From Taibaiella helvus_B (lineage in GTDB: Bacteria; Bacteroidota; Bacteroidia; Chitinophagales; Chitinophagaceae): DNA of 22,100 nucleotides. Below, in pieces: positions 8,012 through 15,370 of the stretch. Location: contig JBEBVI010000021.1 of the NCBI GenBank assembly GCA_040392805.1, forward strand, positions 1 through 22,100, in the 5' to 3' direction. Every line of letters begins with the position of its first letter. Positions within the stretch are counted from its first letter, which is position 1. Made by a program: the position numbers and the translations under genes. The notes below the pieces were generated by a model, which was not told the DNA's origin, made no database searches, and saw only the letters and a list, made by a program, of their open reading frames with translations.

Positions 8012-10081
8012 ATGAACACATTTAAAATTTTAACGATAGGCGCAGGTCTGGGCCTATGCTCCGTTGCTCTGCCGGTTCAGGCCCAAAACCTTGCTGTGGA
8101 GTGGGTGAAGCAGGTTACCGGCAAATCCAGCGATTATTGCCAGTCGGTAGACATTGATGCCCTGGGAAATGTATATGTTGCAGGGCACTCCAATACTTCT
8201 CCAATGATATTTCCTAAGGCAGACAAGGATACGATAAAAATCCCCGGGAAAGGAGGAATAGATGCTTTTATATTTAAAACAGATGCAACCGGAAATACTT
8301 TATGGGCTAAGGGTTTCGGAAGCTCAAAAACAGAAAACAGTAACGGTATTACCGTAGATAAACACGGTTATGTATATGCTACCGGAATTGTAGGGGAATC
8401 ACTGGAATTTGATCCTGGCAATGCGGGCACACAATACCAGATAAAGGGAGGAAATGATATTTTCCTGGTAAAATACGACACGGCCGGTAAGTTTATATGG
8501 GCTAAAGGTATGGGTGATACAAAAGCTGATGCCGGCTGGTCCGTAACAACCGATAATTGGGGTAATGTGTACCTGGCTGGGTCATTTACCGGTACTGTCG
8601 ATTTTAACCCGGGCGGTACCAGTAAACAGCTTATTTCTTCTGCAACTAATGGTTTTATTGCTAAATACACGCCTGACGGGCAATTATTATGGGTGAGTCA
8701 GGTCAATGGTGGTGAAAGCATTGCCTATTCTGTTGCAGTTGACGATGAAGGCGCCGCCTATATTTGCGGTTACTTTAAAAGTGCCGTAAGCCTTCTCCCT
8801 GCCCAAAATACTATCAGCCTTACTGCTGTTGGCACACAGGATATGTTCATTGCCAAATTAGATTCCTCCGGTAACTTCTTATGGGGCACACGTTTGGGTG
8901 GTCCGGGAGCGCAGAATGCTTATTCTATTGCTATAGACACTTTAAAACAGGTATATATTGGCGGCAGCTTCAGCGATACTTTAAAGCCGGATGGATTACC
9001 TAATGTCGCAAGCTTTGTTGCAGGGAAAGGTGATTTTTTCACAGCTAGACTCAGTCAGGACGGTAAAGTAAACTGGATATACTCAGGCGGTGGCGCTGAA
9101 AATGACTATGGAGAAGAAGTAACAGTAGATGAAGCCGGTAATGTTTATCTCATTGGTTTTTTTAGCAGAACGGCTTATTTCACAGCAGATACCGTCAATT
9201 CTAAATTGGTAGCAAGAGGAACAGGCTCGTCTTCAGATGGCTATATAGTAAAACTCAGGAATGACGGATCCTTTGTATGGGTAAAACAAATTGGCGGTGA
9301 CGGGATAGAACAGCTTAACGATATTAAGGTTATGGCCTCCGGCACCATATACCTGTCCGGTCAATTCCGCAGCGCCAATGCGAACTTTGACCCGGACGGC
9401 CCTGGGAACCCCTTATATACGGCAGATGGCGCGGACGGCTTTGTAGTGAAATATATGTGCACTGATACCAATTCCTCTGTATTACCGATCGCCACATGTG
9501 ATAAAGAAATCATCTTTCGACGGCAAACCTTTACCGAAAGCGGCGAATACCCCATTGTTATCAGGAATATGGAAGGTTGCGACAGCACAATTATGTTGCA
9601 GCTTACTTTTAACGTACCCGAGAAGCCCGTAGTTACGGTAGACAAGCTGGTGCTGGGCACCTCAAGATCTTACAATACCTATCAATGGTTACTTAATGAG
9701 CAGCCGATTGAAGGTGCAACCGACCGTAACTTTACCGTATCCGTAAATGGCTTCTATAAGGTGGTGATTACAGATGAAAACGGCTGTACCGATACTTCGG
9801 AAGTGTACGAAGTAACCAATGCTACTTCAATAGCCGGCGGCCCGGATAAGGTGGCAGAGCAGATCTCCATATATCCTAACCCGGCAGAAGACGTACTGCA
9901 TATTAAATCGCCTGTAAGTGTCCATATTTCTGTAACCGGTATGGATGGCAGGGTGCTGAAGCAAAGCCGGCAAGCATCCTCTTTAAATATCAGGGACCTC
10001 AGCGAAGGCATATACCTGATAAAAATCACAGACCGTAATGATAACCTGCTTAAAGTAGAAAAGCTGGTGAAAGCGAAATAA
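8012..10081 (+). CDS. Secreted SBBP beta-propeller protein with T9SS sorting domain
   Basis: A 689-residue cell-surface or secreted protein. The ATG at 8012 is chosen because it begins a clean signal peptide (MNTFKILTIG to PVQAQ, about 1-25); the frame extends 24 codons upstream without signal-like sequence. About seven SBBP-type repeats follow, each with a core like D-x-x-GNVYVAG-x-F (for example DALGNVYVAG, DNWGNVYLAG, DEAGNVYLIG and a final SGTIYLSG), consistent with a seven-bladed propeller. Next comes an Ig-like linker (about 500-610), containing CDSTIMLQLTF and DENGCTD. The C-terminus (618-689) is a type A T9SS sorting domain, starting ISIYPNPAEDVL and ending LVKAK. It should cross the outer membrane through the type IX system. 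Binding partner unknown. A strong terminator lies directly downstream. Confidence 0.9.
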   Translation: MNTFKILTIGAGLGLCSVALPVQAQNLAVEWVKQVTGKSSDYCQSVDIDALGNVYVAGHSNTSPMIFPKADKDTIKIPGKGGIDAFIFKTDATGNTLWAKGFGSSKTENSNGITVDKHGYVYATGIVGESLEFDPGNAGTQYQIKGGNDIFLVKYDTAGKFIWAKGMGDTKADAGWSVTTDNWGNVYLAGSFTGTVDFNPGGTSKQLISSATNGFIAKYTPDGQLLWVSQVNGGESIAYSVAVDDEGAAYICGYFKSAVSLLPAQNTISLTAVGTQDMFIAKLDSSGNFLWGTRLGGPGAQNAYSIAIDTLKQVYIGGSFSDTLKPDGLPNVASFVAGKGDFFTARLSQDGKVNWIYSGGGAENDYGEEVTVDEAGNVYLIGFFSRTAYFTADTVNSKLVARGTGSSSDGYIVKLRNDGSFVWVKQIGGDGIEQLNDIKVMASGTIYLSGQFRSANANFDPDGPGNPLYTADGADGFVVKYMCTDTNSSVLPIATCDKEIIFRRQTFTESGEYPIVIRNMEGCDSTIMLQLTFNVPEKPVVTVDKLVLGTSRSYNTYQWLLNEQPIEGATDRNFTVSVNGFYKVVITDENGCTDTSEVYEVTNATSIAGGPDKVAEQISIYPNPAEDVLHIKSPVSVHISVTGMDGRVLKQSRQASSLNIRDLSEGIYLIKITDRNDNLLKVEKLVKAK

Positions 10082-10105
10082 TTATAGCATAAAGGGAATA
10101 ATGAT

Positions 10106-10140
10106 AAATACCCGGGACTTCATGGAAGTTCCGGGTATTT
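10106..10140 (+). terminator. Rho-independent terminator after the beta-propeller gene
   Basis: AAATACCCGGGACTTC (10106-10121) pairs with GAAGTTCCGGGTATTT (10125-10140) over 16 positions with one G-T wobble and a 3-nt loop, followed by CTTTTC. It begins 25 nt after the stop codon. The long stem with A and T flanks could also work on the minus strand. Confidence 0.85.
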
Positions 10141-10409
10141 CTTTTCATACCTACCGATAAAGAGCATATCTCATTGAGAAATGCACTAAAAAAACACAGC
10201 TTTAAATATGAAAAGAGCAGTAAACCGTTAATAATAAGGGGGGCCGGCAGGTAGGTAAAACCTGGCTGATAGATTGCGGTCTTATCCATAAAGTAAACAG
10301 AAAGGAAAAATGGTTAACCAACCTACCTTTCTATGCTATCAACGGGTTACCACAAATTGTCATCCCTCAAGCCTCGTAGGTCCTCAGTACTACGAGATTT
10401 TTGCACACA
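10141..10409. other. Convergent intergenic region
   Basis: No gene is seen here. A second hairpin lies close to the DUF445 stop codon: CTCGTAG (10373-10379) pairs with CTACGAG (10389-10395) and is followed by ATTTTT on the plus strand. It may be a backup terminator for leftward or rightward transcription. Confidence 0.4.
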
Positions 10410-11660
10410 TCAACTTAACAAACGCGTAACCGTATAAATCAACAATCCCACTAATCCCCCCACCAATGTTCCGTTAATACGGATAAACTGCAGATCCTTC
10501 CCCACTTCCAGCTCCAGCTTCTCACTCAGCTCTTTTCCTTCCCAGTTGCCGATGGTACCGCTGATCAGCTGAGCCACATTATGCCGGTTACGTAATACAT
10601 ACTTATAGAGCGTAAACCGTACCCAGGCATTGATATTATGACTTAGCTTCTTATCCTCCCGTATACGATTCATTCCCTCATCAAGCTGCCTGGTACAATA
10701 CAATAAAAAAGCAGAGTCTTTATTACCTGACTCTTTCAGAAGATTCATCTTCACCATACGCCATAAATCAAACGCATACTGCTTCCAGGCAGGTGCGGAC
10801 AGCAGCTCTTCTTTCATTTGTGCTATCTTAGACTCCCATTTCGGCGAGGTCAGCAGGTCTTCAGACCATTGCCGTATGTATTGTGCAATATCTTCTCTCA
10901 ACCGGTGTTCCGTATCCTGTTCGATCTCTGTAAAAAAGCGCACCAGGGCATTTACTATTTTATCGGCAATTTTCTTATCTACAAACTTCGGTATAAAGAA
11001 ATAGCTTTCCTCGCTGACTTTTTTCTTTACGATATCGTTATGCTCCTCAATATACATTTTGATCTTTGAAGCCAGCATCGTGATCAGCTCCTGTTCTTTT
11101 TTCTGATCTAAAAAATACTGTATCAACTGGGAAAGCATACGGTTCAGCGGCGCATCATTCAGCAATTCTTTCCCTTTCGCGACCATCAGTCCGGCTACAG
11201 TATCATCATCTAACCGCCTCAGTATATCACGAACCAAACCCGTCGCGAACGAAATAAACAGCTCTTTATTTTTCTCCTTTTCCAGCCAGCCCGTCAAAAA
11301 AGAGCTTACATCCAAACGCTCTATATACGGCCGGATATTGCCTGGAGTAAGAAAATTACTGACAATAAAGCTGCCCAGGTTATCACCTATATTCTGCTTA
11401 CTCCTTTCTATCAGGTTAGTATGCGGAACAGGTATGCCCAAAGGATGATGAAATAAAGCGGTGACAGCAAACCAGTCCGCAAGCGCACCTACCATAGCTG
11501 CCTCTGAGAAAGCACGTATATACCCGATCCACACTAAGGGATACGATTTGCTTATCCAGGTTGTAGCAATATAAATTAATGCCATTAATAAAAATAAACC
11601 GGTAGCCAGTTGTTTATGCCGCCGTAACTGCTTTTGCTTCTGTTCTGTATTCAGGCTCAT
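10410..11660 (-). CDS. DUF445 family membrane protein (YjiN-like)
   Basis: A 416-residue protein of the DUF445 family, related to E. coli YjiN; molecular role unknown. The N-terminal part has a membrane segment (about 18-36) and the family signature EAAMVGALADWFAVTALFHHPLG-IPVPHTNLI, which is nearly invariant in this group. A long, charged, mostly helical region follows (about 90-380), with SKQNIGDNLGSFIVSNFL and repeated amphipathic helices. A second membrane segment ends the protein (GGLVGLLIYTVTRLLS), so both ends are probably anchored and the middle lies on one side of the membrane. ATG start and full length are as expected. It is monocistronic, convergent with the beta-propeller gene and divergent from the phosphatase-like gene. 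Confidence 0.93.
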   Translation of the reverse strand: MSLNTEQKQKQLRRHKQLATGLFLLMALIYIATTWISKSYPLVWIGYIRAFSEAAMVGALADWFAVTALFHHPLGIPVPHTNLIERSKQNIGDNLGSFIVSNFLTPGNIRPYIERLDVSSFLTGWLEKEKNKELFISFATGLVRDILRRLDDDTVAGLMVAKGKELLNDAPLNRMLSQLIQYFLDQKKEQELITMLASKIKMYIEEHNDIVKKKVSEESYFFIPKFVDKKIADKIVNALVRFFTEIEQDTEHRLREDIAQYIRQWSEDLLTSPKWESKIAQMKEELLSAPAWKQYAFDLWRMVKMNLLKESGNKDSAFLLYCTRQLDEGMNRIREDKKLSHNINAWVRFTLYKYVLRNRHNVAQLISGTIGNWEGKELSEKLELEVGKDLQFIRINGTLVGGLVGLLIYTVTRLLS

Positions 11661-12029
11661 GTAAAGTTCTGTTTAATTAATAGTAATACCGACAAAATGA
11701 ACTACCCATTTTTTGCCACAAAGGCTCTAAGTTTTTGCAAATGTTGTTGAGTTTGTTATTTTGACATGGCCGCTAAGATCATTTTCTCGGAACCATCTTT
11801 CCTGAAATATATTACAACACTTCCTATCAAACGATAGTTGATCCCATTTCCAATAAGATTACAATAATAATCAAAAGAGCGGTTCTAATTAATTTTTCCT
11901 CTTTCCGGCTTTCGCCCTGTAAAGCAGCGACCACATAACCGGCTCAGCTCCCGGCTTAACATCCCGTTCTTATCTCATAACCGGATAACTCCGACTTTTT
12001 ATGTTGCTTTGCATTCAAAATTGTATTGA
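11661..12029. other. Divergent intergenic region
   Basis: 369 nt between divergent genes. No credible gene is seen; the longest ATG frame noticed on the plus strand (from 11766) is about 23 codons. TTGCTTTG at 12004-12011 is close to the TAnnTTTG -7 box and lies 18 nt before the ATG at 12030, a possible promoter for the downstream gene. The remaining sequence shows no strong hairpin. Confidence 0.3.
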
Positions 12030-13064
12030 ATGTACCTGAAATTATTCTGTATCCTCACATTGATCATAGTAACAAACCTGTCCTGTGCGGCACAAAAACA
12101 GGAAACGGGGAAAACTGCCATAGCCTTCTATAATATAGAAAATCTTTTCGACCCGGCCGACGATCCTGCAACTTTCGACGACGCCTTTACTCCCGGCGGA
12201 TCATACAGGTATACGGATGCTATATACAGGAAAAAAATTGAAAATATATCCGTCGTATTGTCCCGGCTGGCCACAGAATATAATACGGACGGGCCTGCAA
12301 TCATAGGTCTTGCCGAAGTGGAAAACAGGAAAGTCCTTGAAGATCTCGTAAACACCAAAAACCTGAAGCAAAGAAAACTCGCCATAGTACATTTCGACAG
12401 CCCTGATCCGCGGGGTATAGACGTAGCCTTGCTCTACCATCCCAAACAATTCACCCTGATCCGCGCTAAGGCTATACCGGTACCTAACACGACAAACAAC
12501 AGGAATACCAAAACAAGAGATATCCTATATGCTACCGGAAGAACAGGTCATGACACCCTCCACCTGTTAGTGAACCACTGGCCTTCGCGCCGCGATGGAG
12601 AAAACAATACACAAAAGAAAAGGAAGGCCGTTGCAGAAATCAACAGGAAAATAATAGACAGTGTACTGGGCAGCAATCCTAACGCCAGGATAATAGTCAT
12701 GGGCGACCTGAATGATAATCCTCTGAATAAAAGCATAACACAATCGCTAAAGGCCATTCCCGACAAAAGCGACACGAACAAACATATACTTTACAACCCC
12801 TGGAACGACCTGTACCGGAAGGGATACGGCACCTCCGTCTATAAAAGCAAATGGATGCTCTTTGACCAGATCATTATTTCCAAAGCCCTGCTGACCCCGG
12901 CAAAAGGTAAGCTGCATTATGATTCTGTTGAAATATTCAACAGGCGCTTTCTGTGTAACTCTTTTGGTAAGAATAAAGACTTTCCACACCGGTCTTTTAA
13001 CGGCACCAGATGGATAGACGGCTTCAGCGATCACTTCCCCGTCCTCCTCTACCTCTGCTACTGA
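12030..13064 (+). CDS. Exported endonuclease/exonuclease/phosphatase family protein
   Basis: A 344-residue metal-dependent phosphoesterase of the EEP (DNase I-like) superfamily. Substrate unknown; it could act on nucleic acid or on phosphorylated small molecules. The N-terminus is a signal peptide ending TNLSCAAQ. Cys19 may be lipidated, although Asn at -3 makes the lipobox imperfect. Catalytic landmarks are in family order: YNIENLFD (Asn35, Glu37), GLAEVEN (Glu96), DPRGIDVALLY (126-136), VNHWPSRR (His183), MGDLNDNP (Asp226, Asn228) and the terminal SDHFPV (Asp334-His335). All expected active-site residues are present, so it should be active. It stands alone, followed by intergenic repeats. 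Confidence 0.92.
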   Translation: MYLKLFCILTLIIVTNLSCAAQKQETGKTAIAFYNIENLFDPADDPATFDDAFTPGGSYRYTDAIYRKKIENISVVLSRLATEYNTDGPAIIGLAEVENRKVLEDLVNTKNLKQRKLAIVHFDSPDPRGIDVALLYHPKQFTLIRAKAIPVPNTTNNRNTKTRDILYATGRTGHDTLHLLVNHWPSRRDGENNTQKKRKAVAEINRKIIDSVLGSNPNARIIVMGDLNDNPLNKSITQSLKAIPDKSDTNKHILYNPWNDLYRKGYGTSVYKSKWMLFDQIIISKALLTPAKGKLHYDSVEIFNRRFLCNSFGKNKDFPHRSFNGTRWIDGFSDHFPVLLYLCY

Positions 13065-13147
13065 TCATCATCTTTTTCAACACCTGCTATTGCCCGATAT
13101 ACTCACCTAAGTAACAGTGTCAAAAATAAATCCCGGTTTCAAAGCCT

Positions 13148-13194
13148 GGGAGATGTCTCCACTCCGCTATCGCTGCGGTCGACATGACGGTACT
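13148..13194 (+). repeat. Intergenic repeat, copy 1
   Basis: Starts GGGAGATGTCTCCAC and ends GGTCGACATGACGGTACT, with a variable middle that contains CCGCTATCGCTGCGG, itself an inverted repeat. The two ends recur on the opposite strand at 20311-20367. Noncoding; resembles REP-like elements scattered in Bacteroidota genomes. Confidence 0.7.
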
Positions 13195-13260
13195 GGGAGA
13201 AGTTAATAGTTAATTCGACTACTTTCCATAGCAAAAAAACAACCATCATCAAAATAAAAA

Positions 13261-13332
13261 ACCGTCATATTGAGCGAAGTAAAAGACACGTAACGGAGTG
13301 AAGTGCCTTTTACGTAGTCGAAATATCTCCCG
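13261..13332 (-). repeat. Intergenic repeat, copy 2 (diverged)
   Basis: Read on the minus strand it starts GGGAGATATTTCGAC and ends CAATATGACGGT, matching the ends of copies 1 and 3 with several changes. Its middle contains an 11-bp stem, GTAAAAGACAC (13279-13289) with GTGCCTTTTAC (13303-13313), one mismatch. It faces copy 1, and the pair lies just past the ends of two convergent genes. Confidence 0.55.
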
Positions 13333-13362
13333 GATTGCTAACAGCGTGGTGATAATGGAAGT

Positions 13363-14526
13363 TTACCTCCCCTTTGATTTTTTAATTTTGACTTTTGACT
13401 TAAACTCCCCAAAAACCTCATCCAACCTATCCACAACTTGCTTATGCATAAAGGCAAACGGCCGGCTCTTCATAGCCACCGGAATATCTTTGTCCAAACA
13501 AACTAACTTCTGGCTGCGGGTATGAAAATATCCTTTTCCTGTTAAATAGCCGGCAAGATACTCTTGTTCCGTTTGCCCGGGTGTAGGAATAAGTAACGCC
13601 TTTTTTCCCATAATGGCAAGATCCATTAACGTGGAATACCCGCTCCTGCATACAACCAAATCCGCAGCTGAGAGTAAAGGCCATAGCGCCGAAGCACCGA
13701 GATGGGAATGATATTCCAGGTGAGGCAGCGTATTAGGAGACTGTATTTTACCAGGCGATGGTTTACCGGCGACCAAAATAAAACGATAGCCCTGCAGCAT
13801 ACTTACCTGCAGCAGTAATATCTCCTCCAGCCGGCTACGCATAGGTTCCGGTCCCGATAACAGGATCAATACTACAGGTGTGCCATCCGGCCCCGAGCGA
13901 GTAATCCCACGCCCTCCATGCCCGGCAACACTGCGCTCCATGTACAAGGAGAACTGCGATAATAACCCTAAGTAAACCGCCCTCTCCGGCAGCTGTTTGG
14001 GATGTCCTAATACCCCTGATAGATTTTCTGCGCCTTCATTATCCACAACCCAGCACTGATTAAAACGGTTTAGTTGTCTATAATGCAACATACGCAGGAC
14101 ATTATCAATCCGCCTGCCCCACCCGCTCCTGATCATCAGCTGGTGTATTAATATCACGGAAGCCACTTCTTTGTGATATAAACCATACCGGTTATCCGAA
14201 ATGACTATATCAAACCGTTCTTCCCTTTGCTGCCCGCGCAGCCACTTATGTTCCCTCCATACCGAAACCAGGATACCGGGCACCTGCAACAACAACCGCA
14301 ACAGGAAAGTATTCTTACTACGGCTGTATTTTATACGATAACCCCGAAGCGGCAAAACACGTATATCCGGGAAATTTTCCTTCAACAGGATCTGCCCCTC
14401 TCCTTCTGTAGCCACGACTACCTGATGCCCCTCCCTCAATAAATAATCGATAAGAGGTATACATCTGGTTGTATGGCCTAAGCCCCAGTCTAAAGGTGCG
14501 ATCAGAATTTTAAATGATACGGACAA
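13363..14526 (-). CDS. MurG-like glycosyltransferase (GT-B fold)
   Basis: A 387-residue probable nucleotide-sugar transferase of the GT28/MurG type; acceptor unknown. The N-terminal domain opens with KILIAPLDWGLGHTTRCIPL, the acceptor-side glycine motif (GLGHTTR). The C-terminal half contains VLILLSGPEPMRSRLE, then YHSHLGASALWPLLSAADL and VVCRSGYSTLMDLAIMGKKA with LIPTPGQTEQEYLA, which is the donor-binding signature seen in MurG-type enzymes. No signal peptide or membrane segment is seen, so it probably acts at the cytoplasmic face. The start is TTG at 14526, since the glycine motif must stay near the N-terminus and no ATG is available; a relic copy upstream has ATG one codon earlier, where this gene has ACG. 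The C-terminus is a basic, Lys/Ser-rich tail (KSKVKIKKSKGR). Confidence 0.85.
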   Translation of the reverse strand: MSVSFKILIAPLDWGLGHTTRCIPLIDYLLREGHQVVVATEGEGQILLKENFPDIRVLPLRGYRIKYSRSKNTFLLRLLLQVPGILVSVWREHKWLRGQQREERFDIVISDNRYGLYHKEVASVILIHQLMIRSGWGRRIDNVLRMLHYRQLNRFNQCWVVDNEGAENLSGVLGHPKQLPERAVYLGLLSQFSLYMERSVAGHGGRGITRSGPDGTPVVLILLSGPEPMRSRLEEILLLQVSMLQGYRFILVAGKPSPGKIQSPNTLPHLEYHSHLGASALWPLLSAADLVVCRSGYSTLMDLAIMGKKALLIPTPGQTEQEYLAGYLTGKGYFHTRSQKLVCLDKDIPVAMKSRPFAFMHKQVVDRLDEVFGEFKSKVKIKKSKGR

Positions 14527-14552
14527 CGTTATTTTTTTACAGGAGCGAACTC

Positions 14553-14587
14553 AAGACCTATAAGGTTTTGAAAACCTTATAGGTCTT
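14553..14587. terminator. Perfect 17-bp hairpin upstream of the glycosyltransferase
   Basis: Two 17-nt arms, AAGACCTATAAGGTTTT (14553-14569) and AAAACCTTATAGGTCTT (14571-14587), are exact reverse complements around one G. The element lies 27 nt before the glycosyltransferase start and is absent from the relic copy of that 5' region, whose similarity stops at this point. It may be a terminator, an attenuator or a small inserted palindromic element. Confidence 0.55.
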
Positions 14588-14781
14588 CTTTACAAACCGC
14601 AAATGTCTAAAATTAAATGCTATTTATTTCTACATCGATAAATTTTGTGAAGAGGAGAATCGTCAAACAATAAGTTTTCAGATATTTATAAAAAGGCTCA
14701 TAAATTTCTAAAAACCTTAGACATCTATACTTAATAAATAATGAATAACAGGTATACATCCCATCATACAACCTGATTACA

Positions 14782-14850
14782 AATCCAAAAACACGCTCAA
14801 AATTTTAAATGGCACAGACAACATTATTTTTGTTACTTTTACAAGAGCAA
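14782..14850 (-). pseudogene. Relic copy of the glycosyltransferase 5' end
   Basis: On the minus strand this segment would read ATG-TTG and then SVPFKILSVFLDL before a stop, against SVSFKILIAPLDW at the start of the glycosyltransferase. Similarity continues upstream of the start on both copies (AATTTTAAATG, GACAAC, TTATTTTT and ACARGAGCRAA on the plus strand); by eye roughly 70% of positions match. It is too short to encode a functional protein. It now overlaps a TAnnTTTG-like promoter box for the plus-strand lipoprotein gene. Confidence 0.6.
14825..14832 (+). promoter_or_regulatory. Candidate -7 promoter element for the small lipoprotein
   Basis: TATTTTTG matches the TAnnTTTG consensus and lies 41 nt before the ATG at 14874. 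The corresponding bases next to the intact glycosyltransferase copy lack the final G, so the box may have arisen after duplication. No clear -33 element. Confidence 0.35.
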
Positions 14851-14873
14851 ATGTCCCAAACGACCGGCCGTTT

Positions 14874-15029
14874 ATGAAGCACCGTAAAAATACAAGATGG
14901 ATTTTACTGATCGCCACAGTCATAGCCTGGATATGTATGGAAAGCTGCGCAGCCTCCAGAAGTAACTGTTGCAATGACTTGAGCAGAGATTTTAAAGCAC
15001 CTAAAACGCACAAGAAAAACGTATATTAA
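14874..15029 (+). CDS. Small cysteine-rich lipoprotein (51 aa)
   Basis: A short gene encoding 51 residues. It has a positively charged N-terminus (MKHRKNTRW), a hydrophobic helix (about 10-21) and Cys25 in MESCAAS as a possible lipidation site; the lipobox is loose, as often in Bacteroidota. The mature part has a Cys-Cys pair (SNCCND, residues 32-33) and a basic end (KAPKTHKKNVY). Similar tiny Cys-containing lipoproteins are frequent in this phylum, with unknown function. A TAnnTTTG promoter box precedes it, and an 82-codon frame follows 32 nt later, suggesting co-transcription. Confidence 0.65.
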   Translation: MKHRKNTRWILLIATVIAWICMESCAASRSNCCNDLSRDFKAPKTHKKNVY

Positions 15030-15061
15030 TATTACTTATTGTAACCTTAAGTCTGAAAAAT

Positions 15062-15310
15062 ATGTATTCGCATAGCAAAGGAATATGGAAACAGTACACC
15101 CGGAACATTGCGGCTGTCAACCACCAGGAAGCACTGTATTTGCTGCACTACCTTACTTTCATGCAAATCACAAGAAATTATTTGCAACTTACCGAGATCG
15201 TAGACCTGCAACGCTACAGGCTGATTAAAGACAAAAAAAAGATACACCGTATATTGCTACAAAATCCTAAAGAGATCTCTTCCTTTCTTTTCCCCATAAA
15301 TAAGAACTAG
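15062..15310 (+). CDS. Hypothetical protein (82 aa)
   Basis: An ATG-initiated 82-codon frame, 32 nt after the small lipoprotein gene and before the TonB receptor. The product is basic and mostly helical in appearance, rich in Tyr, Leu and Gln (YLLHYLTFMQITRNYLQL, then VDLQRYRLIKDKKKIHRILL). There is no signal peptide, membrane segment or motif that I recognise. Position and orientation between two plausible plus-strand genes support it; the opposing frame on the minus strand looks like a shadow. It may be a small cytoplasmic protein co-transcribed with the lipoprotein. Confidence 0.55.
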   Translation: MYSHSKGIWKQYTRNIAAVNHQEALYLLHYLTFMQITRNYLQLTEIVDLQRYRLIKDKKKIHRILLQNPKEISSFLFPINKN

Positions 15311-15370
15311 CTTGTCTTCTGATTTCTGCAATAAATGTGCTTTTTTTTCGTTTTCTTTGGCAATCATATT

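Larger units (their letters stand above)
14527..14873. other. Intergenic region with hairpin and gene relic
   Basis: 347 nt between the divergent glycosyltransferase and the small lipoprotein gene. It contains the perfect palindrome at 14553-14587 and the glycosyltransferase relic at 14782-14850, described separately. The AT-rich stretch between them (14588-14781) shows no gene or strong structure. Confidence 0.6.

Noticed and set aside
10050..10289. 79-codon minus-strand frame across the terminator
   Set aside because: It overlaps the end of the beta-propeller gene and reads through a strong terminator hairpin; no protein features.
11766..11837. Short ATG frame of about 23 codons
   Set aside because: Too short, with no signal, membrane segment or ribosome-site support.
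14777..15013. 78-codon minus-strand frame
   Set aside because: Most of it is antisense to the small lipoprotein gene. Only its last 15 or so codons carry meaning, as the glycosyltransferase relic.
15335..15370. Upstream ATG extending the TonB receptor by 12 residues
   Set aside because: It adds a Phe-rich leader in front of a complete signal peptide; the ATG at 15371 gives a normal export signal.
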